Origin: Hyphomicrobiales bacterium
GTDB lineage: Bacteria; Pseudomonadota; Alphaproteobacteria; Rhizobiales; Beijerinckiaceae
Direction: 5' to 3'
DNA: 64,000 nucleotides
Assembly: GCA_930633495.1 (NCBI GenBank)
Contig: CAKNFJ010000001.1
Coordinates: 4,921,001-4,985,000, forward strand
Part shown: in pieces, positions 17,779-25,973 of the stretch
Layout: each line of letters opens with the position of its first letter
How positions within the stretch are numbered: the stretch's first letter is position 1
Notes under the pieces: model-generated
The model's database searches: none
What the model was told of the DNA's origin: nothing
What the model saw: the letters and a program-made list of their open reading frames with translations, nothing else
Position numbers and translations under genes: made by a program

Positions 17779-18252
17779 ATGTCCGGTGATGCCCAATTGA
17801 TTGGCCGCCTCCTCGATCTGGCCTTTTCGAAGCCGGGGGTGTTGCAGCCGGCGTCGGACGTGAAAGACAGTCTGCTGAGGCGGATCCGAGCCCGCAAAGG
17901 CAAGAGCCAGGCAGACATCGCCAAACAGCTGAAGATGACCTCTCAGGCCATCTCAGGCGCCGAAGCCAATGAGGCCGATGGCTCGATCCAGCTCAAGACC
18001 CTGGCAAAAATCGCCGAAGCGCTGGGCTACACGCTAATCTATACGCTCGTCCCGACCGCGTCCGTCGCTGAGGCGAAGGGGCTGTCTGCTATTCCGCCCG
18101 ACCAGGAGAGCGCCGAGCGAGCAGCCGGCCGTCCCGGCAATCCTCTCGTCCTGACGCTTCTTCAGATGGTCGAGCAAGCCGAAGCGGGAAAGGCCGATCT
18201 CGATCCTTTCGTTTACGAAAACGTTTATCGGCCGGCCAAGCCAGGGGCCTGA
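17779..18252 (+). CDS. XRE/HTH protein, mobile mystery protein A-like
   Basis: The 157-residue protein has a helix-turn-helix (about residues 35-75: SQADIAKQLKMTSQAISGAEA) followed by the block GSIQLKTLAKIAEALGYTLIYTLVP. This block is typical of the 'mobile mystery protein A' group, and the protein has a further helical C-terminal extension. Members sit on mobile elements, often beside a Fic-type partner, which is absent here. The start at 17779 has AGGA about 10 nt upstream; in-frame ATGs at 17716 and 17743 are alternatives. A related protein is encoded at 35165. Confidence 0.7.
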   Translation: MSGDAQLIGRLLDLAFSKPGVLQPASDVKDSLLRRIRARKGKSQADIAKQLKMTSQAISGAEANEADGSIQLKTLAKIAEALGYTLIYTLVPTASVAEAKGLSAIPPDQESAERAAGRPGNPLVLTLLQMVEQAEAGKADLDPFVYENVYRPAKPGA

Positions 18253-18261
18253 CATTCCAAC

Positions 18262-20655
18262 TTAGGGAGCCTCGTCCTCGTCATCCTTCTGAGGGGATAA
18301 CCCAGTCGGTGCAGGTGCCTCGTCAAGCTTGACCTTGAGACGCTCATACTCATAGCCGATAGGTTTTTTGAGACCTTCAGGTTGCACGACGTCATGGCGA
18401 TAGTGTCGTTCGACGGCGTTGGGGTGAGCGCGTTCGTGCCGGGCCGGTTCTGACTTAACGGGTTCGGAACCATTGGTGCGCGAACCGAGCCGTGGGGCTT
18501 GTTGGGACGGAGAAGATGTCTTCGGCGCCGACGGCGGAGAGACACGCTCGGAACTTGCTCGATGACGGTCCGCATCGTCTGACTTCAGCTGCGTAACGAG
18601 GGGCGGCTGGATGGCTCCGGAGGCAATCAAGCCTTGGTTTGTTACGAAGCTCTCGCCGGAGCCAGGCTGCTGCTCGATCTCTGGAGACGTTAGAGACACG
18701 GGGGGTGACGTCGTCTTGCGGGGGCCGGGGTGGTCATCGATATTCTTGGTCTGGACCATATCCCCGTTCGCGCGCGGTTCTGCGTTGACGCTTCCGAGGT
18801 CGGCAGGCCTGCCAGCCGAAGCGGCGGGCTCACTGGCTAAGGCGGCAGTGACCATCACCGGGGCGGCATAGCGCATACTCGGCCGTTGTCTGTTCCGGGA
18901 AAAAGAAGAGTCTGGACTCATCAGCCACGCCAATTCCTCGTCAACCAGATCCGCCTGATCGGCAACGGTTGGGAGACCTTCCTGCGGAGGCTCGTCGGCG
19001 GAACGATCTTGCGGCCTTGATGGCGCGCTCGGTACCTGATCAACAGCTGCGAGCCGCTCGCCCTCGTCAAGCGCCGGGCTGGGTGGCTCAGATGCATCGG
19101 CGGGCGCATTGTGATGGGCTACCTTCGTCAAACTGCCAGCGGTCCCTGTCGCGCCGACCGGCTCTCCAGCGTCCGTGCCGCCACGGTCCGTGGAGGCGTC
19201 AGCAGCTGATTGACTTCTACCAGGGGCGCCGACCGTTGCAGTCGCCTCGATGCCAATCGCATCCTGGTCAATCGCGGGAGACGTGCTGCTGAAAGGCAGT
19301 GAAATGGGCAAGGCGGAGGCAGCCTCGTCGGTCGCATCCGTCGTCCCGTCGGTCATGCTGGGCAAGCCGCCCCCGGAAGGATCCGCAACGGATGCCAGCG
19401 CGCCCGGAGCGCTCGTGATCGGCAACCCATCGAGCGATGTTTCGTCGAGATCGGCCCCCGGGTCTTCGTGGTCCGCCCCGTCTTCATCGGCCGTCATCAT
19501 GTCGTCGAGATCGACATCATCTTCGACGGTTTCCGGATCGTCATCGTCGCTCGGCCTTTCGACGACGATACCAGGGACCCCTCTGAGGTCAGGCGGGCGA
19601 AATTTCCGCTTCGGAAGCGCTGTCGGCGCAGGATCTTGCGGCTGGACGACGCGAAAGCCTCCAACGCGCTCCTGCAACCGGAGTGGCTGGGAGGGGGACG
19701 CTTGCTCAGCCAGCTCGCGGTCGACCGTCGCCTGCCGGTTGATGAAGGTCATCAGCTGCAAACGCTCATCAGGCTGCTGGCCAAAGCTCTGCAGGACTTT
19801 CTGGGCGTCATCGAACAGGAGGCGATACAATCTGCCCTGCGCTCCGGCGCGGGCAAGCTTGTCGCGGAACATCACGAAAGCCGGGATGTCCCCCGCCTTC
19901 GCCTCGGCTTTGCGGCTGCGCTCGTAGCCGGTCCAGCTCTCCGCGGCCTTCAGGAGGGCGTCGCGATCGAGGCCTTTGACACACGCCCCTGCGAGGACGG
20001 CATCAGCGACGGTGATATTGTCGAGGGCCTGCGCGAGCAGCCCTGAGTCCATCTTCCGAATTGTCCAATCGATGGGAAAGAACCGAGTCAGTGCCGAAGG
20101 TAGCGGCCAACCCATCTGGCCATAGGCCAAACATAGCCATGCAACCTTCTCGTCGCGTGTCAAATGACGTTGCCGCGTCCGAAAGAAGGTGTTCTTGGCC
20201 TCTTCCCATTGGCTTCTCTCCTGGCCGAGAGGCAATGGCCAACGGCCCGTCAGCGCATCCTCGCCCGGAAGCTCGCGATCGCGAGCCATGTGCACCAACC
20301 TCCTGGACGCCAAGTCTGCGGGCCATCCCGTGATCGAAGCTCCGGCCTGTGCCGCACTTAACACGGTGACGTCAGCGTCGTAGCGAAGGAGGTACCGACC
20401 CTGCTCAACCGAAAAGCGCGTGGAGCGCGCCGCATCGGCGAGCGCGTTCGCGATGTCCCTGGGCCATGGCCACCGCATCTGCGCCAGCAGCACGGCGAGC
20501 CAGAAAATCTCCTCGGAGATTGTGAACGCTCCTGGCTCTGGGCAATCCGACTTGAACCGGCGCCGAGACGCCGCTGCAGGGGCGCCCAGCAGGCGGTCGA
20601 GGTCGCGGTAATGGTCGTCACGCCCCTCTGGCGTCTGGCGGCCGCTCCGCGCCAT
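18262..20655 (-). CDS. unknown 797-residue protein with disordered C-terminal half
   Basis: I do not recognise this protein. Residues 1-300 or so look folded and helical, with many Trp (WLAVLLAQMRWPWPRDIANAL, WLCLAYGQMGWPLPSAL; the two segments resemble each other and may be an internal repeat). From about 320 on it is low-complexity, rich in Asp, Glu, Pro, Ser and Thr, and then basic near the end. There is no membrane segment. Its ATG overlaps the stop of the upstream gene by one base (TGATG), so the two are coupled. Its location in accessory DNA after iteron-like repeats suggests an element function. Confidence 0.75.
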   Translation of the reverse strand: MARSGRQTPEGRDDHYRDLDRLLGAPAAASRRRFKSDCPEPGAFTISEEIFWLAVLLAQMRWPWPRDIANALADAARSTRFSVEQGRYLLRYDADVTVLSAAQAGASITGWPADLASRRLVHMARDRELPGEDALTGRWPLPLGQERSQWEEAKNTFFRTRQRHLTRDEKVAWLCLAYGQMGWPLPSALTRFFPIDWTIRKMDSGLLAQALDNITVADAVLAGACVKGLDRDALLKAAESWTGYERSRKAEAKAGDIPAFVMFRDKLARAGAQGRLYRLLFDDAQKVLQSFGQQPDERLQLMTFINRQATVDRELAEQASPSQPLRLQERVGGFRVVQPQDPAPTALPKRKFRPPDLRGVPGIVVERPSDDDDPETVEDDVDLDDMMTADEDGADHEDPGADLDETSLDGLPITSAPGALASVADPSGGGLPSMTDGTTDATDEAASALPISLPFSSTSPAIDQDAIGIEATATVGAPGRSQSAADASTDRGGTDAGEPVGATGTAGSLTKVAHHNAPADASEPPSPALDEGERLAAVDQVPSAPSRPQDRSADEPPQEGLPTVADQADLVDEELAWLMSPDSSFSRNRQRPSMRYAAPVMVTAALASEPAASAGRPADLGSVNAEPRANGDMVQTKNIDDHPGPRKTTSPPVSLTSPEIEQQPGSGESFVTNQGLIASGAIQPPLVTQLKSDDADRHRASSERVSPPSAPKTSSPSQQAPRLGSRTNGSEPVKSEPARHERAHPNAVERHYRHDVVQPEGLKKPIGYEYERLKVKLDEAPAPTGLSPQKDDEDEAP

Positions 20656-21206
20656 CAAGAGGACTTTCGATTACGATGCTGCCGGCGCGCGCGCTCGGCA
20701 GCCGCCTGGCGCTTCTCCTGGGACCAGCCTGCCCCGGAGGGCGGGGCGCGATCGAAGACTTTCCGAGCTGCAGCACGCCGCCGCAGGAAGCGCTCCACGG
20801 CGTAGAGAATCGCGTCTTCGATGGCGAGTGCGGCAGCGTCCTCGGCTGCCAAACGAAGGTTGGCGCGATGCATCTCCGCCGCCATCGCGATGCAATTGTC
20901 TGAAACGGCGGCGGCAGCCCGATCGACTTCCGGCGTGTGCTCAAGCTGTTCCAGGAAGGTCGAGACTGCCGCTGCAACCTCCGCAACATCGGCCGGACTA
21001 TAAAGCGGTCTGTGGGGCATGCGCCGTCCGACCGGGTCGCCGAGCAGCATTCGGATATGCGAAAGACGCTCCTCGTAGCGGAGCAAAAAATTACCGGATC
21101 GCGAACCGGTTGCCAGTTCCGCCTCCTCGAACCGGAATGACCGGATATCGGAGAGCGTCTTGACCACCGAATACCCGATTGGGTCAGGCTTCATCACGTC
21201 GTCCAT
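20655..21206 (-). CDS. unknown 183-residue helical protein
   Basis: This protein is not recognised. It is mostly helical, with a central Ala-rich region (residues 75-150), a strongly basic C-terminus (EKRQAAAERARRQHRNRKSS) and no membrane segment. The basic tail could bind nucleic acid. It is translationally coupled to the 797-residue protein and is headed by a 390-bp region with iteron-like repeats and palindromes. A second in-frame Met lies at residue 5. Confidence 0.7.
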   Translation of the reverse strand: MDDVMKPDPIGYSVVKTLSDIRSFRFEEAELATGSRSGNFLLRYEERLSHIRMLLGDPVGRRMPHRPLYSPADVAEVAAAVSTFLEQLEHTPEVDRAAAAVSDNCIAMAAEMHRANLRLAAEDAAALAIEDAILYAVERFLRRRAAARKVFDRAPPSGAGWSQEKRQAAAERARRQHRNRKSS

Positions 21207-21267
21207 CGGCCTGTGTCTCCGCAGCGCGACGCAGGGTAGGGGCAGAATCGGATCGTTACAAGGCTTC

Positions 21268-21346
21268 TAAACTCAAACGTTTTGGGAACCAGCGTCAGTT
21301 TAAACTCAAAAAAATCACCTAAACTCAATTATATTGAGTTTAGGTG
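21268..21346. repeat. iteron-like TAAACTCAA repeats with a large palindrome
   Basis: Four copies of TAAACTCAA(A/T) occur at 21268, 21301, 21320 and, inverted, at 21333-21342. The last two form a perfect palindrome (21316-21346) with 14-bp arms, arm CACCTAAACTCAAT, around a 3-nt centre. The array lies 60-140 bp upstream of the two unrecognised genes. It could be a cluster of operators for one of them, or iterons of a replication or transfer origin. Confidence 0.65.
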
Positions 21347-21534
21347 CAATCGACACGAAACCCCGGCCGGAGATCAGGAAAATGTCTGTGAAATAGGGTT
21401 CAAGTCAAAAGTGCCGAATGGCCGGAAAAGGGAAGAGGGGCGCCCAAAACCATAATGGAAACAGCATCATAGAGAGCTGCCATAAATGATCTGCTCTCAG
21501 GTCGGCTGGCTGTCAAAAACGATAGCACGATACC

Positions 21535-21579
21535 GCGAAAGCGACGGCTAGGGTGTAAACACCCGCCGCTCACTTTCGC
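21535..21579. repeat. 45-nt imperfect hairpin
   Basis: Arms GCGAAAGCGACGGC and GCCGCTCACTTTCGC flank an inner perfect stem GGGTGT / ACACCC with an AA loop. The hairpin stands alone in non-coding DNA beyond the iteron-like array. It has no T-tract on either side, so a simple terminator is unlikely. Confidence 0.55.
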
Positions 21580-21969
21580 TTCGACCGCTCGTGGTCGAGG
21601 CCGGCGAGGCGCTGAACTCTTTATGCGTTCAGCTGCCTGCCGGAAACGACCTGCTCGGCCCCAAGGGCCGGCCCCGCGCGTCTCACTTCATGAGCCGCGC
21701 CAACCTGCGGTTGGCAGCGTGGCAGAGCAGGTCAAAAATACGCCTCCAAAGAGGCGTTGCAATGAGTTCTCGAATGCCCGGGAGGGCGGGTACCTGTCGA
21801 GGAGCGGACGATTTTGCACAGTGCTGACCTGGGAGGCGCGCACAACAAAGAGGCGAAAGCAGCGGGGACGACACCGCGAACAGGCGGGCAGGAAGCCATT
21901 CGCCCCGTTCCCCGCTCAAGGCAGTAGTCGGTTTGGGGGCTGGCACGGGGGATGATCGGGGGCGGTGGC
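21580..21969. other. non-coding stretch, nothing recognised
   Basis: Short frames exist on both strands but none shows a family, a ribosome binding site or convincing composition. It separates the hairpin from the end of the PIN gene. Confidence 0.4.
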
Positions 21970-22581
21970 CTATGCTGCCCTTCGGGCGGCTTTCGGCAGG
22001 CTGGCGCAGGCGGCGGCGTGCTCTGGCCCGATCAAGGCGGCGAGATTGCCGACAAATTCCGGAGGGACGCGCATCCGGCCCACCTGTAACGTGCGGACGA
22101 TCGTTGCCACGTGCTTTGAAGCCAGTGCCGCCGCGACGGCGGGATGCAGAAGCATCTCCGCCGTGCAGCCGAGCGGTAGCGCGGCGAACGAGGCGGCGCA
22201 CAGACTACGCGCCTTGCGTTCGTCAAGGAGCGCAAATGCTCCCGCTTCCACTGCGCAGGCAATCGTTGCGGCTTCACCGTCGTCCAGCGTGAGCCGGGCG
22301 GAGCCGTCAATAAGGCTCTCGTAGATCGGCGCGCCGATACCGCCGATCTCGATGCGGCCAACGAGGCCCGCGCCGATCAGATCGTGAAGGTGCCGCGCGT
22401 CGCCATGGCCGTTGCGTTCGCCCGCCTCGAGCTCGGTCACGGCATTGCCGGTAACCACGACGCGGTGAGGAAGAGCCCTGATGATCTCCGGTGCCCGCCC
22501 CGAGGCGTTGAGGTTGATCACGATGCTCGCATCGGCGACGAGGACGGCGGGTGGACTAGCGAAGAATCTTGATGCGTTCAT
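21970..22581 (-). CDS. PIN-domain protein (DUF3368-like)
   Basis: This 203-residue protein has the PIN nuclease layout: D17 in VLVADASIVINL, E50 and E52 in VTELEAG, the D100-D101-E103 cluster in LDDGEAATIA and D120 in FALLDERKA. These acidic residues would bind the metal for RNA cleavage. It is the fourth and last gene of an operon, and its start overlaps the end of the XRE-ImmA gene by 26 nt. PIN proteins coupled to XRE-ImmA regulators resemble predicted toxin-antitoxin pairs, so this is the likely toxin or effector. The start MNASRFF is chosen because the domain begins within 20 residues. Confidence 0.8.
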   Translation of the reverse strand: MNASRFFASPPAVLVADASIVINLNASGRAPEIIRALPHRVVVTGNAVTELEAGERNGHGDARHLHDLIGAGLVGRIEIGGIGAPIYESLIDGSARLTLDDGEAATIACAVEAGAFALLDERKARSLCAASFAALPLGCTAEMLLHPAVAAALASKHVATIVRTLQVGRMRVPPEFVGNLAALIGPEHAAACASLPKAARRAA

Positions 22582-23740
22582 CAGCTTCGCTTTCTTCGCG
22601 TTCCGCCCCGTCGAGCAGTTCCCGGATGCCATGCCGGTCAAGTTCCAGCAGCCGGGCCAGCTGTCCTTCGCTGTAGAGTTCCTTCTTCCAGGCTTCACGG
22701 GCGAGCAGGGCAAGACGCGGCGGGACGAGACCCCTTGCCAGGACCGAGATGTCGGCACGCACGGGCAGATCACCGAGGACTTCGCGCACCTGTGCGTCGG
22801 TTATTCCATCATGCTCCAAGAACCAGTCCCACGTTCCATCGCGCGCCAGCTTCAGCTCTTCCATCCGCCGCACCATAGCCTCGCGGGAAACACCGAAAGC
22901 GTGAGCAAGCAGAATAACGTGCCGCCGCGTCAGGTGCGACTGGCCAGCGGTGATCTCGCCGAAGCGCTGGCGCACCGCGCGGGCCGGCGTGATGAAGTTA
23001 CGCTGAAAGTAGTTGGCGTAACGCTCTTCGCGGGAGGCAAACCGCTCGTCGTCGGTAAGAACTTCGGGCTGCCTTCGCGTAGAGACGACATGGGCGAGTT
23101 CGTGAACTCCCGTCTGGGTCAATCTCTCGTGCGGATGGTTTGCGTTGAGAAGGATACAGGCGCCCGCCGCCTCATCATAGGCGAATAGCCCCGACACTTT
23201 TCCAGCAAGAGGCCGGACGTAAACACGGATACCTAGCTGCAAATCGAGAAGGGATATGATGTCCGCAACCGGCCCCGCGCCGAGGCCGAGCCAGTCGCGC
23301 AGCTCCTGCGCATCTTGCTCGGCCTGCGAGCGAACATCGCCTGGGAGCAGCGGGCGCTCAGGCGGATAGTTTCTCGCGCGGGAGACACCAAGCGCGTTCT
23401 CAAGCTCGACTTCCGCGCGGACAAGGCTGTTGAGCAGGCGCGTGGCGCGGTCGATGTCGTCGTCCCTGCTGTCATCCAGCTTGCGGAAGCGCGGCACCAT
23501 ATCGAGGTGGACAGCCTCGCGACGCAGGATCGCGTTGGCAGAAGTGCGATAGGCCGTCGCGAGCTTCTGTAACTCCTCCATCTGGATGCGGCGTTTGCCC
23601 TGTTCGATGGCGACGAGCGTCGTACGTGCGGCCCCGATTAGATCGGCGGCCTGGGCCTGCGTCAGCTTCGCGGCTTCGCGCGCCAGCCGCAGCCGCTCGC
23701 CGATTTCAACATCGCTCAGTCGCTCCGATATGCCATTCAT
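22556..23740 (-). CDS. XRE regulator fused to ImmA/IrrE metallopeptidase
   Basis: The 394-residue protein has an N-terminal XRE helix-turn-helix (about 14-67; LTQAQAADLIGAARTTLVAIEQGKRR) and an ImmA/IrrE (COG2856) zinc peptidase domain (about 150-290). The latter carries the HELAH motif at 213-217, with candidate third ligands in the following EERYANYF segment. Proteins of this design usually sense damage or phage and cleave a partner or relieve repression. The start at 23740 is fixed by an ATGA overlap with the QueC-like gene. The last 100 residues are helical and specific to this protein. Confidence 0.88.
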   Translation of the reverse strand: MNGISERLSDVEIGERLRLAREAAKLTQAQAADLIGAARTTLVAIEQGKRRIQMEELQKLATAYRTSANAILRREAVHLDMVPRFRKLDDSRDDDIDRATRLLNSLVRAEVELENALGVSRARNYPPERPLLPGDVRSQAEQDAQELRDWLGLGAGPVADIISLLDLQLGIRVYVRPLAGKVSGLFAYDEAAGACILLNANHPHERLTQTGVHELAHVVSTRRQPEVLTDDERFASREERYANYFQRNFITPARAVRQRFGEITAGQSHLTRRHVILLAHAFGVSREAMVRRMEELKLARDGTWDWFLEHDGITDAQVREVLGDLPVRADISVLARGLVPPRLALLAREAWKKELYSEGQLARLLELDRHGIRELLDGAEREESEADERIKILR

Positions 23741-25098
23741 TGATCGTGCCGCGTCCACTGCCTGAGGAAGGAACGCGCTCCTGTATTCTTGATAAAGATT
23801 CGCCACTCGGTGGCATGCCGGTCGAGCACGCCTCCGAGCAGATCCCCTGCCTCCCTGGCGGCCATGCCAAGGGATGGCGCTGTGATGATCGCGTGACGCT
23901 CGACCGCAGCGCGATTGGCGGCAGCGGCCATGTCCGCGAGATGATCGAGATGAAGCGTCCCGGCAATCGCGTACTCGCGGAAAGCGGGACTCATCCTCTT
24001 AAAATCCTTATGCACCGCGCCATCGATCGTGTCCGCCGTCAGGTCGTCGCAAATATACGTGCCTGCGGACTCCTCTAGTCCGGCGGCGTGAACGCTCATC
24101 CGGCGCAGCATGCATGCGGCGCAGATGCCGCATTGCGTCAGCTTTCCGTTCAGCGCGCTCCATTGCGCGCCGCGCCAGCACGACTTCGTGTCGCGCCAGG
24201 CATCGCCGCCCGGCAGAGCGGCGTAGGCCTTAAGCGTCTCGCCCTTGGTGTGCCAGAGCCGGGGCAATGAAAATTGGAAAGGGCGTCCGAACAGCGCGGT
24301 TAGAAACCGCTCCATCCGCTTCAGGAAAAGAGGATGATTGCGATAGTCAGGATAGGCGTGAGCGGCCGTGACCAAAGCGGGCCCGAATGCGCCCTGGCCG
24401 CTTTCGGGAACGATGATGTCCTCGGCTTCAGCGAGATAGGCGGCAAGGCCGCTGATAAGCGCGAACTTGAAGCCCCGGCTTCGCGCGCTCGACTCCCCCC
24501 TTGCCGATACGGTGTAGGGAACCGTTGCAAACGGCTGCCGCTCGCGCTTGCCGGGCAGGCCTGCAGCTTTCGAGCCGACACGCACGCGCACGAGTTGCTC
24601 GCCGAGGGTGGCCGCCATCAGACCGGCGACAGCCCGGGAATCCATGCCTTCGCTGAAGGCGATCACGGCTTTGGTTTTCACGGGAAGCTGGAGGCACTCT
24701 TGCGTCGGAGACGGCGCATCGCCGCGGCGCTGCACAAACTCGATCGTCCAGACGTCTCCCGTCAGAAACCGCAAAGCCTCCTGGAGAGAGCTGACAATAG
24801 CCGGCGCGGCCCATCTCTCCGGCGCATGCACCGGCAGCCGGAGCGTGAGCGCACGCGTCCAGCCGAGCGACGGACGCCGGGTCGAGCGATCCGCATACTC
24901 GACCGCGGCCGCGAGCATCATCGCGTCGTAAATCAGCGGCTCCCACCGCGCGAAAGCATACGACTCCAGCGCCGCCGTAGAAAATCTAAGGTCGCGTCCG
25001 AGATCGAACGACGTCCGCCCTTTGCGCGGCTGCCCGCCGGGCTCGACTACATCGATCTCGTGCGTTGGGATCCGGGGGCTGTAGGCGTGTACGGTCAT
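23737..25098 (-). CDS. QueC-like PP-loop enzyme
   Basis: The 453-residue protein resembles 7-cyano-7-deazaguanine synthase (QueC), with a long N-terminal extension. The ATP PP-loop is seen as VIAFSEGMDSRAVAG (145-159), the QueC core helix as RGFKFALISGLAAYLAEAEDIIVPESG, and the zinc site as C307 then C323-X2-C326-X2-C329 followed by RR. Other tRNA-deazaguanine genes (queD, queE, queF) are not beside it. QueC-like proteins are subunits of the Qat and type IV CBASS defence systems, so defence is a fair inference. It overlaps both neighbours by ATGA. Confidence 0.8.
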   Translation of the reverse strand: MTVHAYSPRIPTHEIDVVEPGGQPRKGRTSFDLGRDLRFSTAALESYAFARWEPLIYDAMMLAAAVEYADRSTRRPSLGWTRALTLRLPVHAPERWAAPAIVSSLQEALRFLTGDVWTIEFVQRRGDAPSPTQECLQLPVKTKAVIAFSEGMDSRAVAGLMAATLGEQLVRVRVGSKAAGLPGKRERQPFATVPYTVSARGESSARSRGFKFALISGLAAYLAEAEDIIVPESGQGAFGPALVTAAHAYPDYRNHPLFLKRMERFLTALFGRPFQFSLPRLWHTKGETLKAYAALPGGDAWRDTKSCWRGAQWSALNGKLTQCGICAACMLRRMSVHAAGLEESAGTYICDDLTADTIDGAVHKDFKRMSPAFREYAIAGTLHLDHLADMAAAANRAAVERHAIITAPSLGMAAREAGDLLGGVLDRHATEWRIFIKNTGARSFLRQWTRHDQ

Positions 25099-25652
25099 AG
25101 CGGCGGCCCATCATCAACGCCCTTGCGGGTGGGTAGAGTGACAGCACGCTTCCGGGGCGGGGCGCCTCCGGACAGCAGCTCACGGGCAATAGCCCCGCAA
25201 TCAACCTGCTGACGCGCCGCGTCGAGCCGTTGGCGGACATAGTTGCTGCTGCGCGGGCTTGCCTCGCGCTGATAATATTCTTCCGTGGCGCGAAGCGCGC
25301 TGTGCATCGTGTCGGCAAGAGCCGCGCTTACCGCCGCCTGCGCACCGGCTTCTCCCGTCAGACCGCTCGCGACGGCGGCGACCGCACAATCGATGGCGAG
25401 ATTGGCGGGGGCCGATCCGGGATGCTTCGCGCGCAGCGCTTCCAGTTGTTCGATCCGGATCGAGGGAAACAGCGTGTCGCCGCACATCACGTCGTTGATG
25501 GCCTTGAGCGGAGCCTGGAGGAGTTCGCGCTTGAGGGCGAATGGGAGCGCCTCGGCCACTTCATCGGACGAGTGGGCCGCCTTGGCGGCGCGCCGTGCCA
25601 GCGTCTTCCAATGGGGGCGCAGCGGTAGGCTTCGATGAGGGCCGTCACTCAT
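25095..25652 (-). CDS. unknown helical protein, first gene of QueC/ImmA/PIN operon
   Basis: This 185-residue protein is not recognised. It is predicted to be all-helical, with a central Ala-rich part and the C-terminal tail ELLSGGAPPRKRAV. The ATG has GGAG 8 nt upstream, and its stop overlaps the QueC-like gene by ATGA. By position it could be the partner or substrate of the QueC-like enzyme, but nothing in the sequence proves it. Confidence 0.75.
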   Translation of the reverse strand: MSDGPHRSLPLRPHWKTLARRAAKAAHSSDEVAEALPFALKRELLQAPLKAINDVMCGDTLFPSIRIEQLEALRAKHPGSAPANLAIDCAVAAVASGLTGEAGAQAAVSAALADTMHSALRATEEYYQREASPRSSNYVRQRLDAARQQVDCGAIARELLSGGAPPRKRAVTLPTRKGVDDGPPL

Positions 25653-25674
25653 GGCGCATTCTCCATGTCAGGAT

Positions 25675-25702
25675 TAAGACATAAGGATGCTGACAATGTC
25701 AA
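25675..25702 (-). promoter_or_regulatory. promoter and operator candidate of the QueC/ImmA/PIN operon
   Basis: On the minus strand TTGACA (25702-25697) is followed after 18 nt by CTTAAT, a plausible sigma-70 promoter about 20 nt before the Shine-Dalgarno region. The -35 box overlaps a TGACA-A-TGTCA inverted repeat (25691-25701), and further TGTC/GACA half-sites lie at 25665-25682 and 25712-25716. These would suit binding of the XRE domain encoded in the operon. Confidence 0.5.
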
Positions 25703-25973
25703 TTAACGAAGTTCCCAGAGCTGACATTCAGTCTGAGACCTAGATCAAACCCTCCAAAAGGGGAGAGCCCCGCCGGCGCGGCTCACCGAGAAGCGGACGC
25801 TCTAGACGTTGGCTAGGGGCCAGAAATGTCCATTCCCAAGCCGCCGAGCCGGTACACCGAAACGCCCCCGCCAAATGACGAGAAACAGGGAAGAACTCGG
25901 AACCCTCTGTAGGGAACCCCCGGGAATGAGCAGATGAAGCCGTTCCGGGTGCTCGAACCGGAACGGATTTCCG
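25703..25973. other. divergent intergenic region
   Basis: It separates the minus-strand QueC operon from the plus-strand exonuclease cassette. It must hold the promoter of the cassette, but I see no strong consensus boxes, repeat or small gene in it. Confidence 0.4.

Noticed and set aside
21580..21969. Possible gene on either strand between the hairpin and the PIN gene
   Set aside because: Only short Arg-rich frames without start signals; treated as non-coding.
23737..25098. Housekeeping QueC for queuosine synthesis
   Set aside because: The long N-terminal extension, altered PP-loop, lack of queD/queE/queF nearby and tight coupling to XRE-ImmA and PIN genes argue against the plain tRNA pathway.
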